From Akkermansia muciniphila (GTDB taxonomy: Bacteria > Verrucomicrobiota > Verrucomicrobiia > Verrucomicrobiales > Akkermansiaceae): a stretch of 64,000 bases of DNA. Location: contig NZ_FXYA01000215.1 of the NCBI RefSeq assembly GCF_900184965.1, positions 124,001 through 188,000 on the forward strand. Reading direction: 5' to 3'. The notes beneath the pieces were generated by a model that was not told where the DNA came from, searched no databases, and was given only the letters and a program-made list of their open reading frames with translations. The translations under genes were made by a program, and so were the position numbers. This document shows, piece after piece, positions 1 through 9,000 of the stretch (position 1 is the first letter of the stretch; each line of letters opens with the position of its first letter).

Positions 1-1
1 T

Positions 2-793
2 GGTTCCAGGATAGACGCCAAGAAATGGAAGCCGGAGTTGGGAGTAATCCGCAACCAGGGATCCCAGCAGACTTATACAGGCCGGCCCAAGAATATGAGA
101 CTGGAGGATGGCTGCCTTGTTTTGGAAACCCATTTTGAAAAGTTCGCTAATATCAATTACAAAAAAAGTTCGGCGGATTGGATCAAGAATACCAAGTTCA
201 TGCCTTATACCTCCGGTTCCGTTACGACGATCAAGACCAAAAATTTCATGTTCGGCAGGCTGGAAGTGCGTGCCAAGGTTCCCAAGACCAAGGGCATCTG
301 GCCAGCTATCTGGCTGCTTGGCAAGAATAAATGGGGCTGGCCCGCCAACGGAGAGATTGATATGCTGGAGAATATTTCCCAACAGCCGGATGTGGTTTAT
401 TCCACTTTCCACTTAAGTCCGGACGGCGTGTCCAATAGGGATGCTTCCCGCGGAGGGACGGTGAAGATTGATCATCTTTCCGATGATTTTCATACTTATG
501 TCATGGAATGGGACAAAGATTCCATCAAGTTGATGGTGGATGACAAGCTGGTGAAGTCCATTGACCTGAACACCACCAATTATGCCAATGGGGCGGGTAA
601 TCCGTTCCGTACGCCGTTTTACCTCATTCTCAATTCCGCCGTGGGCGGCACCTGGTGCGAGAAAGCTCCTCAAGACGGGCAAGGGTATCCTGTAAAATTC
701 CTGATTGATTACGTTCGATTCTATCAGACGAAGGAACATGCCCGGCAAGCCAAGCAGTTTGATCCGGAAACCGGCCTGCCCAAAAAGAAATAG
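2..793 (+). CDS. GH16 family glycoside hydrolase, 5' end outside the window
   Basis: Secreted-type endo-acting beta-glycosidase of family GH16, C-terminal part only. The frame is open from base 2, so the true start and any signal peptide lie upstream of the window. The GH16 catalytic motif GEIDMLE is encoded at about 350-370, giving the nucleophile and acid/base glutamates in the usual E-x-D-x-x-E arrangement. It is preceded by the typical GIWPAIWLL strand and followed by the usual jelly-roll strands, ending at LIDYVRFYQ plus a short basic tail. In Akkermansia muciniphila, GH16 enzymes are known to act as endo-O-glycanases on mucin; that this one does so is inference. Substrate cannot be read from the sequence. 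A 10-bp hairpin follows the stop. Confidence 0.9.
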   Translation, partial: GSRIDAKKWKPELGVIRNQGSQQTYTGRPKNMRLEDGCLVLETHFEKFANINYKKSSADWIKNTKFMPYTSGSVTTIKTKNFMFGRLEVRAKVPKTKGIWPAIWLLGKNKWGWPANGEIDMLENISQQPDVVYSTFHLSPDGVSNRDASRGGTVKIDHLSDDFHTYVMEWDKDSIKLMVDDKLVKSIDLNTTNYANGAGNPFRTPFYLILNSAVGGTWCEKAPQDGQGYPVKFLIDYVRFYQTKEHARQAKQFDPETGLPKKK

Positions 794-813
794 CGTTGCT
801 TTTCCGGGTTGAG

Positions 814-841
814 GCATGTCCGGCGCGGTGGCCGGACATGC
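814..841 (+). terminator. Hairpin after the GH16 gene
   Basis: Perfect 10-bp inverted repeat (GCATGTCCGG and its complement) with an 8-nt loop, 20 nt past the GH16 stop. There is no U-tract after it, so this may be a processing or Rho-independent pause site rather than a classical terminator. Confidence 0.45.
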
Positions 842-1021
842 AAGATGCCGCTTGCCTTGTTACGTCACAAGCGGAGCGGTTCTTAGTGTTTGAGCTTTCT
901 GCTGCATCTCGGGATGGGGAGGCCATGAAAGCTGCGGGCTTTTATTTCCAGAGGAGCCTGCCGTATTGCCGCCTTGGGAATGTGTTTACCTGTGTTTTCT
1001 TTTTATATTTACGCAGTAACG

Positions 1022-1058
1022 CAAAAAAACGGCTCCGCCGGATGACGGGACCGTTTTC
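1022..1058 (-). terminator. Intrinsic terminator of ilvE
   Basis: On the minus strand an AAAACGG...CCGTTTT stem is followed by a run of T. It lies 27 nt beyond the ilvE stop, the expected position for a Rho-independent terminator. Confidence 0.65.
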
Positions 1059-1084
1059 TTTAATCAAAGGGGGAGATGCCGATT

Positions 1085-1951
1085 CTAGCAGGATGTTCCC
1101 GTGGTCTGGGTCAGTTCCTGGAAGCGGGCCAGGATTCGGGCCGTGACAGGACCGATTTTTCCAGAACCCAACTGATAGCCGTCCAGTTTGGTTACGGGAA
1201 CGCACTCCGCAGCAGTACCGGTCAGGAAGCATTCATCCGCACAGGTGATGGTAAAGCGGTTCATGGTTTTTTCCTTCGCCGGGATTTGCAGTTCCCGGCA
1301 GATTTCCAGCACTACCCGGCGCGTGATGCCGTCCAGGCAGCCGTCTGTAACTGGCGGCGTGAATACGGCGCCGTCCTTCACAATGAAAATGTTGTCGCCC
1401 GTGCATTCGGCCACATTACCCAGGTCATTCAGCATCAGGGCTTCCGCCGCACCCTGGCGAACAGCTTCCATTTTGGCCAGGATGTTGTTGAGATAATTGA
1501 GCGACTTGACCTGCGGACAGACAGTATCCGGACGGTTGCGCCGTACGGAACTGGTAATCAGGGCCAGTCCGTTTTCATATACGGCCGGATCGTACAGGGA
1601 GATTTTATCCGCAATGATGAAGACGCAGGAACGTTTGCAGTTGAATGGGTTGAGTCCCAGATTGCCGACGCCGCGGGTAACAACCAGACGGATATAGCCG
1701 TCGTTCAGGCCGGAGGCAGCGACCGTTTCACATACGGCGTTGGAGAGTTCTTCCTGAGTGTAAGGAATATCCAGCAACAGATAATGGGCGCAGTCGTACA
1801 GGCGGTCCATGTGGTCTTCCAAGCGGAAAACGCGTTTGTTATAGAACCGGATACCTTCAAAGATGCCGTCTCCGTAGAGTGTGCCGTGGTCAAAAACCGA
1901 GGTTTTCGCTTCTTCTTGTTCCACCAGCTTTCCATCTAACCAAATCTTCAT
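1085..1951 (-). CDS. ilvE: Branched-chain amino acid aminotransferase (class IV)
   Basis: PLP-dependent aminotransferase of fold type IV, 288 aa, the usual length. It interconverts Leu/Ile/Val and their 2-oxo acids with glutamate/2-oxoglutarate in the cytoplasm. The N-terminus MKIWLDGKLV and the DHGTLYGDGIFEGIR segment are typical. The PLP lysine is predicted as K149 in QVKSLNYLN, and the phosphate-cup threonines fall in LTGTAAE near the C-terminus. D-amino-acid transaminase and 4-amino-4-deoxychorismate lyase share this fold; the match to short bacterial IlvE is closer, but substrate is assigned by family only. Transcribed divergently from typA and followed by its own terminator, so probably monocistronic. 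Confidence 0.85.
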   Translation of the reverse strand: MKIWLDGKLVEQEEAKTSVFDHGTLYGDGIFEGIRFYNKRVFRLEDHMDRLYDCAHYLLLDIPYTQEELSNAVCETVAASGLNDGYIRLVVTRGVGNLGLNPFNCKRSCVFIIADKISLYDPAVYENGLALITSSVRRNRPDTVCPQVKSLNYLNNILAKMEAVRQGAAEALMLNDLGNVAECTGDNIFIVKDGAVFTPPVTDGCLDGITRRVVLEICRELQIPAKEKTMNRFTITCADECFLTGTAAECVPVTKLDGYQLGSGKIGPVTARILARFQELTQTTGTSC

Positions 1952-2119
1952 TGTTATCTAGAATTGAGAAATTACTTGTGCCCAAGCAGAATACTCCTAT
2001 TTCAGGAGGGGGGAAAGCTATAAATGCACCGGAGGAACATAAAAGTTCCAGCACTTGCGGCAATAAGGGCAGGGTGACTTGCAAATGCTGAAAATATAAG
2101 CGGTATTCATGGAGCAGGC

Positions 2120-2148
2120 TTGACATTTATTTTCCAGTGTTTTTAGCT
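2120..2148 (+). promoter_or_regulatory. Promoter of typA, likely leaderless
   Basis: A perfect -35 TTGACA (2120-2125) is followed after 16-17 nt by a poor -10 (TTTAGC/TTAGCT, 2142-2148). The predicted start of transcription is only a few bases before the ATG at 2159, so the mRNA would be leaderless or nearly so. Confidence 0.5.
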
Positions 2149-2158
2149 CTCGCGCGCA

Positions 2159-3994
2159 ATGTCAGACCCTTCCAAGTTCCGCAACCTCGCCATTATCGCT
2201 CACGTTGACCATGGGAAGACGACCCTGGTTGACCAACTTTTGCAGGCGGGGGGCGCCTACCGTGCCAACCAGGCCGTGCAGGAACGCGCCATGGATTCCA
2301 TGGATCTGGAACGAGAAAAAGGCATCACGATCAAGGCCAAGAATACATCCATCCTCTGGAATGGGTACACGATCAACATTGTGGATACTCCCGGCCACGC
2401 GGATTTCGGCGGGGAAGTGGAGCGCGTGATGAAAATGGTGGATGGCGTGCTTCTGGTGGTGGACGCTTTTGAAGGGCCGCAGGCCCAGACGCGTTTTGTG
2501 CTCCGCAAGGCCCTGCAGGAAGGGCTGATGCCCATTGTCGTCATTAACAAGATTGACCGTCCGCATGCCGATCCCGCCGCCGTGCATGACCAGGTGCTGG
2601 AGCTTTTTCTGGAGCTGGGCGCCACGGATGAACAATTTGAAGCCCCCTTCGTGTACGGTTCCGCCCGCGACGGCTACTTCATGAATTCCATGGAAGGGGA
2701 TCCCCCCGTGGACTGCACGCCTCTTTTGTTCAAGATTGTGGAACATATCCCCGCTCCGAAGGATGCCGATCCGGAGGGTGAATTCAAGATGCTCGTTTCC
2801 AATATTGACTGGGACGATTATGTGGGCCGTGTGGCCATCGGGCGCATTACTTCCGGCACCGTGAAGAAAGGGGATACCGTGTGGCTCCATCAGAGCGACG
2901 GCTCCTGCATTTCCGGAAAAGTGACCCGCATGTTTGAATATTCCGGATTGAACACTACGGATTCGGCCATTGGCGTGGCAGGCAACATCGTAGGGGTGGC
3001 GGGGTTTGAAAACGTCAACATCGGGGAAACCCTGGGCGGTTCCGCGGATACGGAGCCCCTGCCATTCGTGGCGATTGATCCTCCTACCATTTCCATGGAA
3101 TTTTCCATCAACAACGGGCCTTTCGGGGGACGAGACGGCAAGAACGTGACTTCCCGCGTGATACGCGACCGCCTGATGAGGGAAATGCGGACGAATATTT
3201 CCATTCAGGTGGAAGATACGGACAAGGCCGGCGTTTTCTCCGTTTCCGCCCGCGGCGCCATGCAGATTGCCGTGCTGGTGGAGACTATGCGCCGTGAGAA
3301 TTACGAACTGTGCGTTTCCCGTCCCACCGTGATCATGAAGAGGGATGAAAACGACCGTCTTACGGAACCGTATGAAACGATGTACGTAGAAGTTCCGGAC
3401 GAACAAGCCAACGGCGTCATGAAACTCCTTAACGCCCGCAAGGGACAGATGGAAGACATGGTATGCAGGGAAGGCACGGGCCATACGTTCATTCAGGCTT
3501 ATATTCCCACCCGCGGTATTATCGGGTTTGAATTTGAGCTGGTTAACCTGACGTCCGGCCACGGCATTTTCTCCCACCTGTTCCGGGATTACGGGCCTTA
3601 CGCCGGGGACATCACGACGCGTACCACCGGCACCCTGGTTTCTATGGAAACGGGCGTTTCCACTCCGTTCGCGCTGGTGGCGCTGGAAGAACGCGGACGT
3701 CTGTTCGTGGGGCCGCAGGAAGATATTTACGAAGGACAGATTGTAGGTGAAAACCCGCGGCAGATGGATATGCCGGTCAACCCGTGCAAGGAAAAGCACC
3801 TGAACAACATCCGTTCAGCCACGAAGGGAGACGGCATCCAGCTCTCCCCTCCCGTCATTTTTTCCCTGGAGCGTGCCATTGAATACATTGAACCTGATGA
3901 ACTGGTGGAGGCTACGCCTCATTTTATCCGTTTGCGCAAGCGCATCCTGAACGCCAATGACCGGGTAAGAGAATCCCGCAAAGCTGGAAATTAA
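2159..3994 (+). CDS. typA: Translational GTPase TypA/BipA
   Basis: Ribosome-binding GTPase of the EF-G/LepA superfamily, involved in 50S assembly and stress or cold adaptation. At 611 aa it is full length. G-domain motifs are clear: P-loop AHVDHGKTT (residues 15-22), DTPGH (76-80) and NKID (130-133). After domain II come the EF-G-like domains III and V ([20 protein letters not shown] and GEGTGHTF-like segments) and the C-terminal TypA-specific domain with [13 protein letters not shown] and [16 protein letters not shown]. The start is set by [19 protein letters not shown]. Upstream lies a -35/-10 pair placing transcription start almost at the ATG. No gene follows on the same strand, so it is monocistronic. 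Confidence 0.96.
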   Translation: MSDPSKFRNLAIIAHVDHGKTTLVDQLLQAGGAYRANQAVQERAMDSMDLEREKGITIKAKNTSILWNGYTINIVDTPGHADFGGEVERVMKMVDGVLLVVDAFEGPQAQTRFVLRKALQEGLMPIVVINKIDRPHADPAAVHDQVLELFLELGATDEQFEAPFVYGSARDGYFMNSMEGDPPVDCTPLLFKIVEHIPAPKDADPEGEFKMLVSNIDWDDYVGRVAIGRITSGTVKKGDTVWLHQSDGSCISGKVTRMFEYSGLNTTDSAIGVAGNIVGVAGFENVNIGETLGGSADTEPLPFVAIDPPTISMEFSINNGPFGGRDGKNVTSRVIRDRLMREMRTNISIQVEDTDKAGVFSVSARGAMQIAVLVETMRRENYELCVSRPTVIMKRDENDRLTEPYETMYVEVPDEQANGVMKLLNARKGQMEDMVCREGTGHTFIQAYIPTRGIIGFEFELVNLTSGHGIFSHLFRDYGPYAGDITTRTTGTLVSMETGVSTPFALVALEERGRLFVGPQEDIYEGQIVGENPRQMDMPVNPCKEKHLNNIRSATKGDGIQLSPPVIFSLERAIEYIEPDELVEATPHFIRLRKRILNANDRVRESRKAGN

Positions 3995-4333
3995 GGGGCC
4001 TGAAGCGCTGGGGAAAGGTGCCTGTGTTTTACAAGCGGTGCCGAGGTAGAGCCGCGCTGCCGGATTTTCTGTATTCCTCTGAGCGGAGGAATATCCTTGT
4101 TCCATTGTAAATATTTCCCTTTTTTCCTGTACGGCTATCGTTTTATATGCCCGTGACTGTTCCCTTGTGGAAGAATGCGTGTTAATGGTCCCCCCCATAA
4201 TCAATCGGAGGGGGAGGAACCTGGAGGGCAGAAAAGAAGAAGACGGAGAACGGTTCGTTTTTCCCGTCGTCTCAGAGGGATAGATACCCGGTGAAAGTGT
4301 TTCCCTCCTTACCCTGCTGGCGGGCTTTTCCAC
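3995..4333. other. Intergenic region between convergent typA and fba
   Basis: About 340 bp without a credible gene. An 8-bp perfect inverted repeat, TATTCCTC with loop TGAGCG (4072-4093), lies 80 nt after typA and may act in 3' end formation. A second GC-rich pairing is possible around 4229-4270. ORFs here have no recognisable features. Confidence 0.5.
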
Positions 4334-4368
4334 AAAAAATGCCCGGTTTCTTTTAAGAAACCGGGCAT
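4334..4368 (-). terminator. Intrinsic terminator of the aldolase gene
   Basis: A 14-bp perfect palindrome (ATGCCCGGTTTCTT and its complement, 2-nt centre) is followed on the minus strand by six T. It lies 28 nt past the fba stop and is one of the clearest Rho-independent terminators in the window. Confidence 0.9.
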
Positions 4369-4396
4369 GGCATCAAATTCGTTGAGAGAACTCTTT

Positions 4397-5428
4397 TTAG
4401 ATTTTGCCAAAGAGGGTCTTGCCGGCGGACATGAGGTTGTCTGCGGCTTCCTGAAGACGGGCGGCGACTCCCTTTTCACCCTTGGCGAGATAGGAGCGGG
4501 GATCGTAATCCTTCTTGTTGCCCACTTCACCGTCAATCTTGAGCACTCCGTTGATGTGTTCGCACATATGGGAGACGATCGGGCGGGTGAAGGCGTATTG
4601 CGTGTCGGTGTCGATGTTCATCTTGACGACGCCGTAGGAAACGGCTTCGCGGATATCGGAAAGTTCGGAACCGGAACCGCCGTGGAAGACGAGGGGCATG
4701 CGAGCCGCTTCGCCGTGTTTGGCGACCACAGCTTCCTGGCCGTCCCGCAGAATGCTGGGTTTCAGCTTGACGTGGCCGGGCTTGTACACGCCGTGCACGT
4801 TGCCGAAAGTGGCAGCCAGCATGAATTTGCCGAGGGGAGCAAGGGCTTCATACGTCATCAGCATGTCTTCCGGAGAGGTGTAAAGCTTGTCGGCGGGATG
4901 GCCGGAGTTGTCCACTCCGTCTTCTTCTCCGCCCACAACGCCGATTTCGATTTCAAGAACGATGCCCAGTTCGGCGCATTCCTTCAGCAGTTCCCGGGAA
5001 AGCTTGAGGTTTTCCGCCATGGGAAGCGTGGAGGCGTCCAGCATGTGGGAATTGAAGAGGGGGGCTTCACCGCGTTCCACGCGGCGGCGGGATTCGGCGA
5101 TCAGAGGACGCAGGAAGGTATCCACGTGTTCGGGCTGGCAGTGGTCCGTGTGGAGGGCCACAAGAACGTTGTGCTTTTCAGCCAGACGGCGCGTGGCTTC
5201 CGCCAGAACAATGGCGCCAAGGGCGGAATTGCCTACGGAGCTGCCGGAGGCGAATTTGCCGCCACCGATGGAAACCTGAATGATGCCGTCGCTTTTGGCT
5301 TCGGAGAAAGCGCGGAGGGCGCCGTTGATGACTTCGATCGTGGTCACGTTAACGGCCGGATAGGCGTAGCCTTCCTTTTTGGCCGTTTCAAGCATGGTAA
5401 TGTATTGTTCTGGTGTGGCTATTGGCAT
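4397..5428 (-). CDS. fba: Class II fructose-1,6-bisphosphate aldolase
   Basis: Zinc-dependent aldolase of glycolysis and gluconeogenesis, cleaving fructose-1,6-bisphosphate to DHAP and glyceraldehyde-3-phosphate. About 343 aa from the ATG at 5428 (MPIATPEQYITML), chosen because the frame upstream to 5518 encodes an unconserved Pro/Arg-rich stretch. HTDHC at residues 93-97 carries the catalytic Asp and first zinc His; EIEIGVVGGEEDGV, FGNVHGVYKPGHVKL and VFHGGSGS are class II signatures holding other zinc and phosphate ligands. The pattern resembles the class IIA (E. coli FbaA) branch rather than tagatose-bisphosphate aldolases. Monocistronic, with a strong terminator. Confidence 0.93.
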   Translation of the reverse strand: MPIATPEQYITMLETAKKEGYAYPAVNVTTIEVINGALRAFSEAKSDGIIQVSIGGGKFASGSSVGNSALGAIVLAEATRRLAEKHNVLVALHTDHCQPEHVDTFLRPLIAESRRRVERGEAPLFNSHMLDASTLPMAENLKLSRELLKECAELGIVLEIEIGVVGGEEDGVDNSGHPADKLYTSPEDMLMTYEALAPLGKFMLAATFGNVHGVYKPGHVKLKPSILRDGQEAVVAKHGEAARMPLVFHGGSGSELSDIREAVSYGVVKMNIDTDTQYAFTRPIVSHMCEHINGVLKIDGEVGNKKDYDPRSYLAKGEKGVAARLQEAADNLMSAGKTLFGKI

Positions 5429-5728
5429 AACGGGGATATGATAGGTGTTTTTTTCCGGGAGGGCAAGGCTGAACTCAGGTGCACGCCGGGGTTGCGGCGC
5501 TCTTGGGGGCATGTTCATGTCCGGCGCATTTTTACTTGCGGTCGAACCGGTCCTCCGGAGTCCGTACGGCAGTGGCGTGCGGCGTTTCCGGAAAGGGCTC
5601 CGCGTGGACTGGCGGACCTGAAAATGCTGCTTTGTTTTCCGCTCAGTACGGCTGAAAGGAGATGCCCCTCCTTCGTTTTGCCGTTAGAAGGGCATCCCGT
5701 AGTAAAGATGGGGGTGGGATGAGAGATA
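5429..5728. other. Intergenic region between lysA and fba
   Basis: About 300 bp without a credible gene. It must hold the fba promoter and the 3' end of the lysA operon. A stem GATGCCC...GGGCATC with a CTTC/GAAG extension and a 3-nt bulge (5661-5696) follows lysA and could be its terminator, though it lacks a U-tract. Confidence 0.4.
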
Positions 5729-7018
5729 TTATTCCGGAATGGATTCTCCTCGGATGAGGTCTTCCCAGCTTTGGCGGTTACGAATGACGTTCCATTGGTC
5801 CCCGTCCACCAGGACTTCTTCCGCCATGGGCTGTGAATTGTAGTTGGAAGACATGGAAAAACCATAGGCTCCGGCGGACAGTACGGCCAGAAGCTCTCCC
5901 TGGCGCACATCCGCCATGTCCCTGTTCTGGGCAAGGAAGTCTCCTGATTCGCAGATGGGACCCACGACATCCGCTGTGACGCAGGGTTCTGAGGGGTGTT
6001 CTTTGACCGGAATAATTTCATGATATCCCTGGTAGAGGGCGGGGCGGATAAGGTCGTTCATCCCTGCATCCACAATTTTAAAGGTTTTGGCTTTTCCGGT
6101 TTTTTCATACAGGCAACGCGTGATGAGCGCTCCTGCATTTCCTACGATAAGACGGCCCGGTTCCACAATAATGTGTAATCCCAGCGGTTGCAGTGTGGGG
6201 ACGACGGCCTGGGCGTACGTGCTCAGCGTGAGCTGAGCGCAGTCCTCATTCCACCATTCCTGAACGCCGGAATCCAGCGTGCCCTGGTAAACGATGCCAA
6301 TGCCTCCGCCGATGGATAAGAATTCAATGCCGTATTTTTCTTTCAGGGAAGCAGCCAGGGGGGCAACTTTCCTGACGGCTTCCAGGAAGGGGTTCGCCTG
6401 GGTGAGCTGGGAGCCGATGTGCATTTGCAGCCCTTTCAGATGCAGGTTCGGAAGCTCGCGCGCCGCCATTTCATAGAGGGATTCAATGCGTTCGAAATCC
6501 ACGCCGAATTTATTTTCAGCCTTGCCGGTAGTAATGTATTTATGCGTTCCCGCCTCTACGTTGGGATTGACGCGCACGGCTACCGGGGCTTTGACTCCCA
6601 TGGAGGCGGCAATGGCGTTAATGGCGCGCAGTTCCGCTTCGGATTCTACATTGAAGCAATAAATGCCCTGGTCCAGGGCATAACGGATTTCCTGCTCGGT
6701 TTTTCCCACGCCGGCATAAGTGCATTTGGACGGATCCCCGCCGGCTTTGAGAACGCGGAAGAGTTCTCCGCCGGAGACGATGTCGAATCCCGCCCCGTTG
6801 CGGGCCATGAGGCTCAGGATGGCGATGTTGGAGCAGGCCTTGACGGCGTAGGCCACTTCCGCGTTAAGCGGCGCCAGAGCTTCCCTGAGACGGTGAAAGT
6901 GGTTTAAAATGGTTTGTTTGCTATAAACGTACAAGGGTGTGCTTTCCTTGTCCGCCAGTTCCTGAAGGTTGACGTTTTCACAGTAGAGCGTGCCGTTTTT
7001 GTAAGCGAATGAATGCAT
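5729..7018 (-). CDS. lysA: Diaminopimelate decarboxylase
   Basis: PLP enzyme (fold III, alanine-racemase-like barrel) converting meso-diaminopimelate to L-lysine, last step of lysine synthesis. 429 aa, normal length. The PLP lysine is K60 in VAYAVKACSN. HIGSQ, GGGIG, VEPGRLIVGNAG and CESGDFLA are the barrel and specificity motifs, the last supplying the active-site Cys from the partner subunit. It is the last gene of a three-gene operon: its ATG lies 3 nt after the stop of the AI-2E-family permease. Identification as LysA rather than ornithine or carboxynorspermidine decarboxylase is by overall motif match. Confidence 0.94.
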   Translation of the reverse strand: MHSFAYKNGTLYCENVNLQELADKESTPLYVYSKQTILNHFHRLREALAPLNAEVAYAVKACSNIAILSLMARNGAGFDIVSGGELFRVLKAGGDPSKCTYAGVGKTEQEIRYALDQGIYCFNVESEAELRAINAIAASMGVKAPVAVRVNPNVEAGTHKYITTGKAENKFGVDFERIESLYEMAARELPNLHLKGLQMHIGSQLTQANPFLEAVRKVAPLAASLKEKYGIEFLSIGGGIGIVYQGTLDSGVQEWWNEDCAQLTLSTYAQAVVPTLQPLGLHIIVEPGRLIVGNAGALITRCLYEKTGKAKTFKIVDAGMNDLIRPALYQGYHEIIPVKEHPSEPCVTADVVGPICESGDFLAQNRDMADVRQGELLAVLSAGAYGFSMSSNYNSQPMAEEVLVDGDQWNVIRNRQSWEDLIRGESIPE

Positions 7019-7021
7019 GGA

Positions 7022-8134
7022 TTATTCCTTGGTTGTGCTTTCGTTGGTTTTCCCGGAATGGAGAGGAGGGAGAGGGAATCTGGGAGTGGGAGGGTTGTCG
7101 ATGAGCTGGGCGATCCAGGCGAGATCCTTGGAGCTTTCCAGCCCTAGTTTAATCAACATGGTAATGGGTACGGCCAGCAACATGCCGATGGGGCCCCATA
7201 CCCAGCCCCAGAAGATGACGGAGAGCAAAACCATACTGGTCACAATGCCGAATTGCCGCCCCAGAAGCATGGGTTCCAGGCAGCTCCCCAGAGCTGTGTT
7301 GATCACCAGGTAGCCGCCGGCTACAATGATGCCCGCAGTAGGGCTGATCAGGAGCATGGCAAGAAGCGTGGGGGGAATAGCAGCGATGATGGAGCCGAAG
7401 GTGGGAATGAAGTTGAGGGCGAAAGCCACGATGCCCCACAGCAGCGGAAAGTCCACGTTCATGTAATAGCAAAGCAGGAATGCCAGAAGCCCTGTAACTG
7501 CGCTGATGAATGTTTTGATAATCAGATATTTCTGAACTCCGGCCAGAGCTTTGGAAAATTTGCGGATGCCAGTGTCGCTGTTATGCCCAAGCTTGTTGAT
7601 GTTCGCACGGAAGCGGGGTGCTTCCCCCAGAAAGAAGGTCATCAGGATCAGAATCAGGGTAGTGAAGGTCAGCATGGAAGCCAACTGCCCCATCACCCCT
7701 GTGGAAAACGCCACGATGCGCTGCCCGTTGAGCAGATCCGGAAGTTCCTGAAGCATCTGGTCAGCCAGGTTGTTCCAGTCCCGTTCAATCAGGAAAGCGC
7801 GAAGTTCATGAATTTTCTCCATCATGAGGGGCTGGTATTTGACCGTGGCCGTTTTGGCTAAATCCTGCCCCAGATATTGGGCCAGATAGCCCAGGCCCAC
7901 CAGAATTCCAAAGTCCATGATGACCGTGAAAGTCACCGCCAGCCAGTGCGGGAAGCAAAGTCGGCCCTTGAAAAAGGTCGTCAGCGGATAACTGACGATT
8001 GCCAGAAAGCTGGACAGAACAATGGGCAGGAGCACCGGTTTCCCCGCCTGCAACCCGGCCGTGATGACAATGACACTGGCGAGCATGAGCAGAACTTTCA
8101 GGCCCTCTTTTCCGGATTCTTTCTGGGAAGTCAT
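7022..8134 (-). CDS. AI-2E transporter family (PerM/TqsA-like) membrane protein
   Basis: Polytopic inner-membrane protein of the AI-2E transporter family (old UPF0118), with about seven or eight hydrophobic segments. The long central hydrophilic region and the LPTFGSIIAAIPPTLLAM-type loop followed by GxVLVINTALGSCLEPMLLG-like helices are typical. Members export AI-2 or act as Na+/H+ antiporters or permeases; substrate here is unknown. The ATG at 8134 (MTSQKES) is preferred because the first membrane helix follows soon after; the frame is also open to an ATG at 8191, which would nearly abut the HAD gene's stop. Middle gene of the HAD / permease / lysA operon; no functional link to lysine is evident. 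Confidence 0.8.
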   Translation of the reverse strand: MTSQKESGKEGLKVLLMLASVIVITAGLQAGKPVLLPIVLSSFLAIVSYPLTTFFKGRLCFPHWLAVTFTVIMDFGILVGLGYLAQYLGQDLAKTATVKYQPLMMEKIHELRAFLIERDWNNLADQMLQELPDLLNGQRIVAFSTGVMGQLASMLTFTTLILILMTFFLGEAPRFRANINKLGHNSDTGIRKFSKALAGVQKYLIIKTFISAVTGLLAFLLCYYMNVDFPLLWGIVAFALNFIPTFGSIIAAIPPTLLAMLLISPTAGIIVAGGYLVINTALGSCLEPMLLGRQFGIVTSMVLLSVIFWGWVWGPIGMLLAVPITMLIKLGLESSKDLAWIAQLIDNPPTPRFPLPPLHSGKTNESTTKE

Positions 8135-8193
8135 GGAAGGATTGATGTGAACGGGGTGGATAGCAATAGCCTGTTTTCTGTGGGATTGCAATC

Positions 8194-8859
8194 TTAAAGG
8201 CCTTTATTCCCATGATGTTCCCGGAAGAAACGTTCCAGGTCTTCAAAACGGGTCAGGAGAAAGTCCGGCTTTTTTTCCCTGAGGCCGTTGATGTCCGCCT
8301 CCGCAGCCCATCCTGCGGCGAGAATGCGGATAGGGACAGATCGGCATGCGTCCACGTCTGTGGGGGCGTCTCCAATATAGATGGCTTCCGAGGCAACGGA
8401 ATTCAAACGGGCCAGAGCCCGTTTGATGCGATCCGGTTTTACGCCTCCCTCCGGGGAACCTGTTTCCAGAATGGGAAAGAATTCGGACAGATGGAAAAAC
8501 TGGAGGGATATTTCCGCGCTTTCCAGACGTTTGCCTGTGACCATGGCCAGCCGAATGCCGAGGTTGCGGAGAGTGTTCAGCAGTTCGGCTGCTCCGGGGA
8601 AGGGGACGGGCGCCAGGTCTGCGTGCAGCTTGCGGTAATAGTGAATAAATAATTCCCTGCCGCGTTCATGCAGTTCCGGTTTCCCGGGAATCAATTTCCG
8701 GATAACTCCCAGATCGTCCGGGCCGAATTGGAGTTCAATTTCTTCATCCGTCAATATTCTGCCGTCCAGCTTCCGGATAGCGCGGCGGAAAGCCTCCCGG
8801 CACAGGGGTATGGTGTCCGCAAGAGTTCCGTCAAAATCAAAAATGGCGGTTTTGATCAT
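8194..8859 (-). CDS. HAD-family phosphatase (phosphoglycolate phosphatase-like)
   Basis: Soluble haloacid-dehalogenase hydrolase of about 221 aa with a C1 helical cap. Motif I is FDFDGTLADT, motif II MVTGK, motif III a lysine in GGVKPDRIKRAL, and motif IV YIGDAPTDVDAC. The layout and length resemble Gph/PpaX phosphatases acting on phosphoglycolate or pyrophosphate; the substrate cannot be read. The start at 8859 (MIKTAIFDFDGT) puts motif I at residue 6 as in relatives; the frame upstream adds only an unconserved stretch. First gene of an operon with the permease and lysA. Confidence 0.85.
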   Translation of the reverse strand: MIKTAIFDFDGTLADTIPLCREAFRRAIRKLDGRILTDEEIELQFGPDDLGVIRKLIPGKPELHERGRELFIHYYRKLHADLAPVPFPGAAELLNTLRNLGIRLAMVTGKRLESAEISLQFFHLSEFFPILETGSPEGGVKPDRIKRALARLNSVASEAIYIGDAPTDVDACRSVPIRILAAGWAAEADINGLREKKPDFLLTRFEDLERFFREHHGNKGL

Positions 8860-8866
8860 CAGCCGT

Positions 8867-8895
8867 ACCCTACATGCCGACAACGGCCGGTTCAA
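8867..8895 (-). promoter_or_regulatory. Possible promoter of the HAD-permease-lysA operon
   Basis: Minus-strand TTGAAC, a 17-nt spacer and TAGGGT end about 7 nt before the ATG at 8859. This again predicts an almost leaderless message. The -10 is weak. Confidence 0.35.
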
Positions 8896-9000
8896 GGGGA
8901 AAGCCGTGCCGGAATAGTCATGATGAAACTGAATCGGCAGGACGTGTCATCCCGTGCGGAAAGGTCAACGTTTCATTCCCGTAGTCTTTCTAAATCCCTT

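Noticed and set aside
2162-3799. 545-aa open frame antisense to typA
   Set aside because: Long antisense frames arise here from GC-rich, codon-biased genes. The product is His/Gly-rich with no motif, and the sense strand is an unmistakable GTPase.
4367-5722. 451-aa open frame antisense to the aldolase gene
   Set aside because: Same effect; the opposite strand encodes class II aldolase with all zinc motifs.
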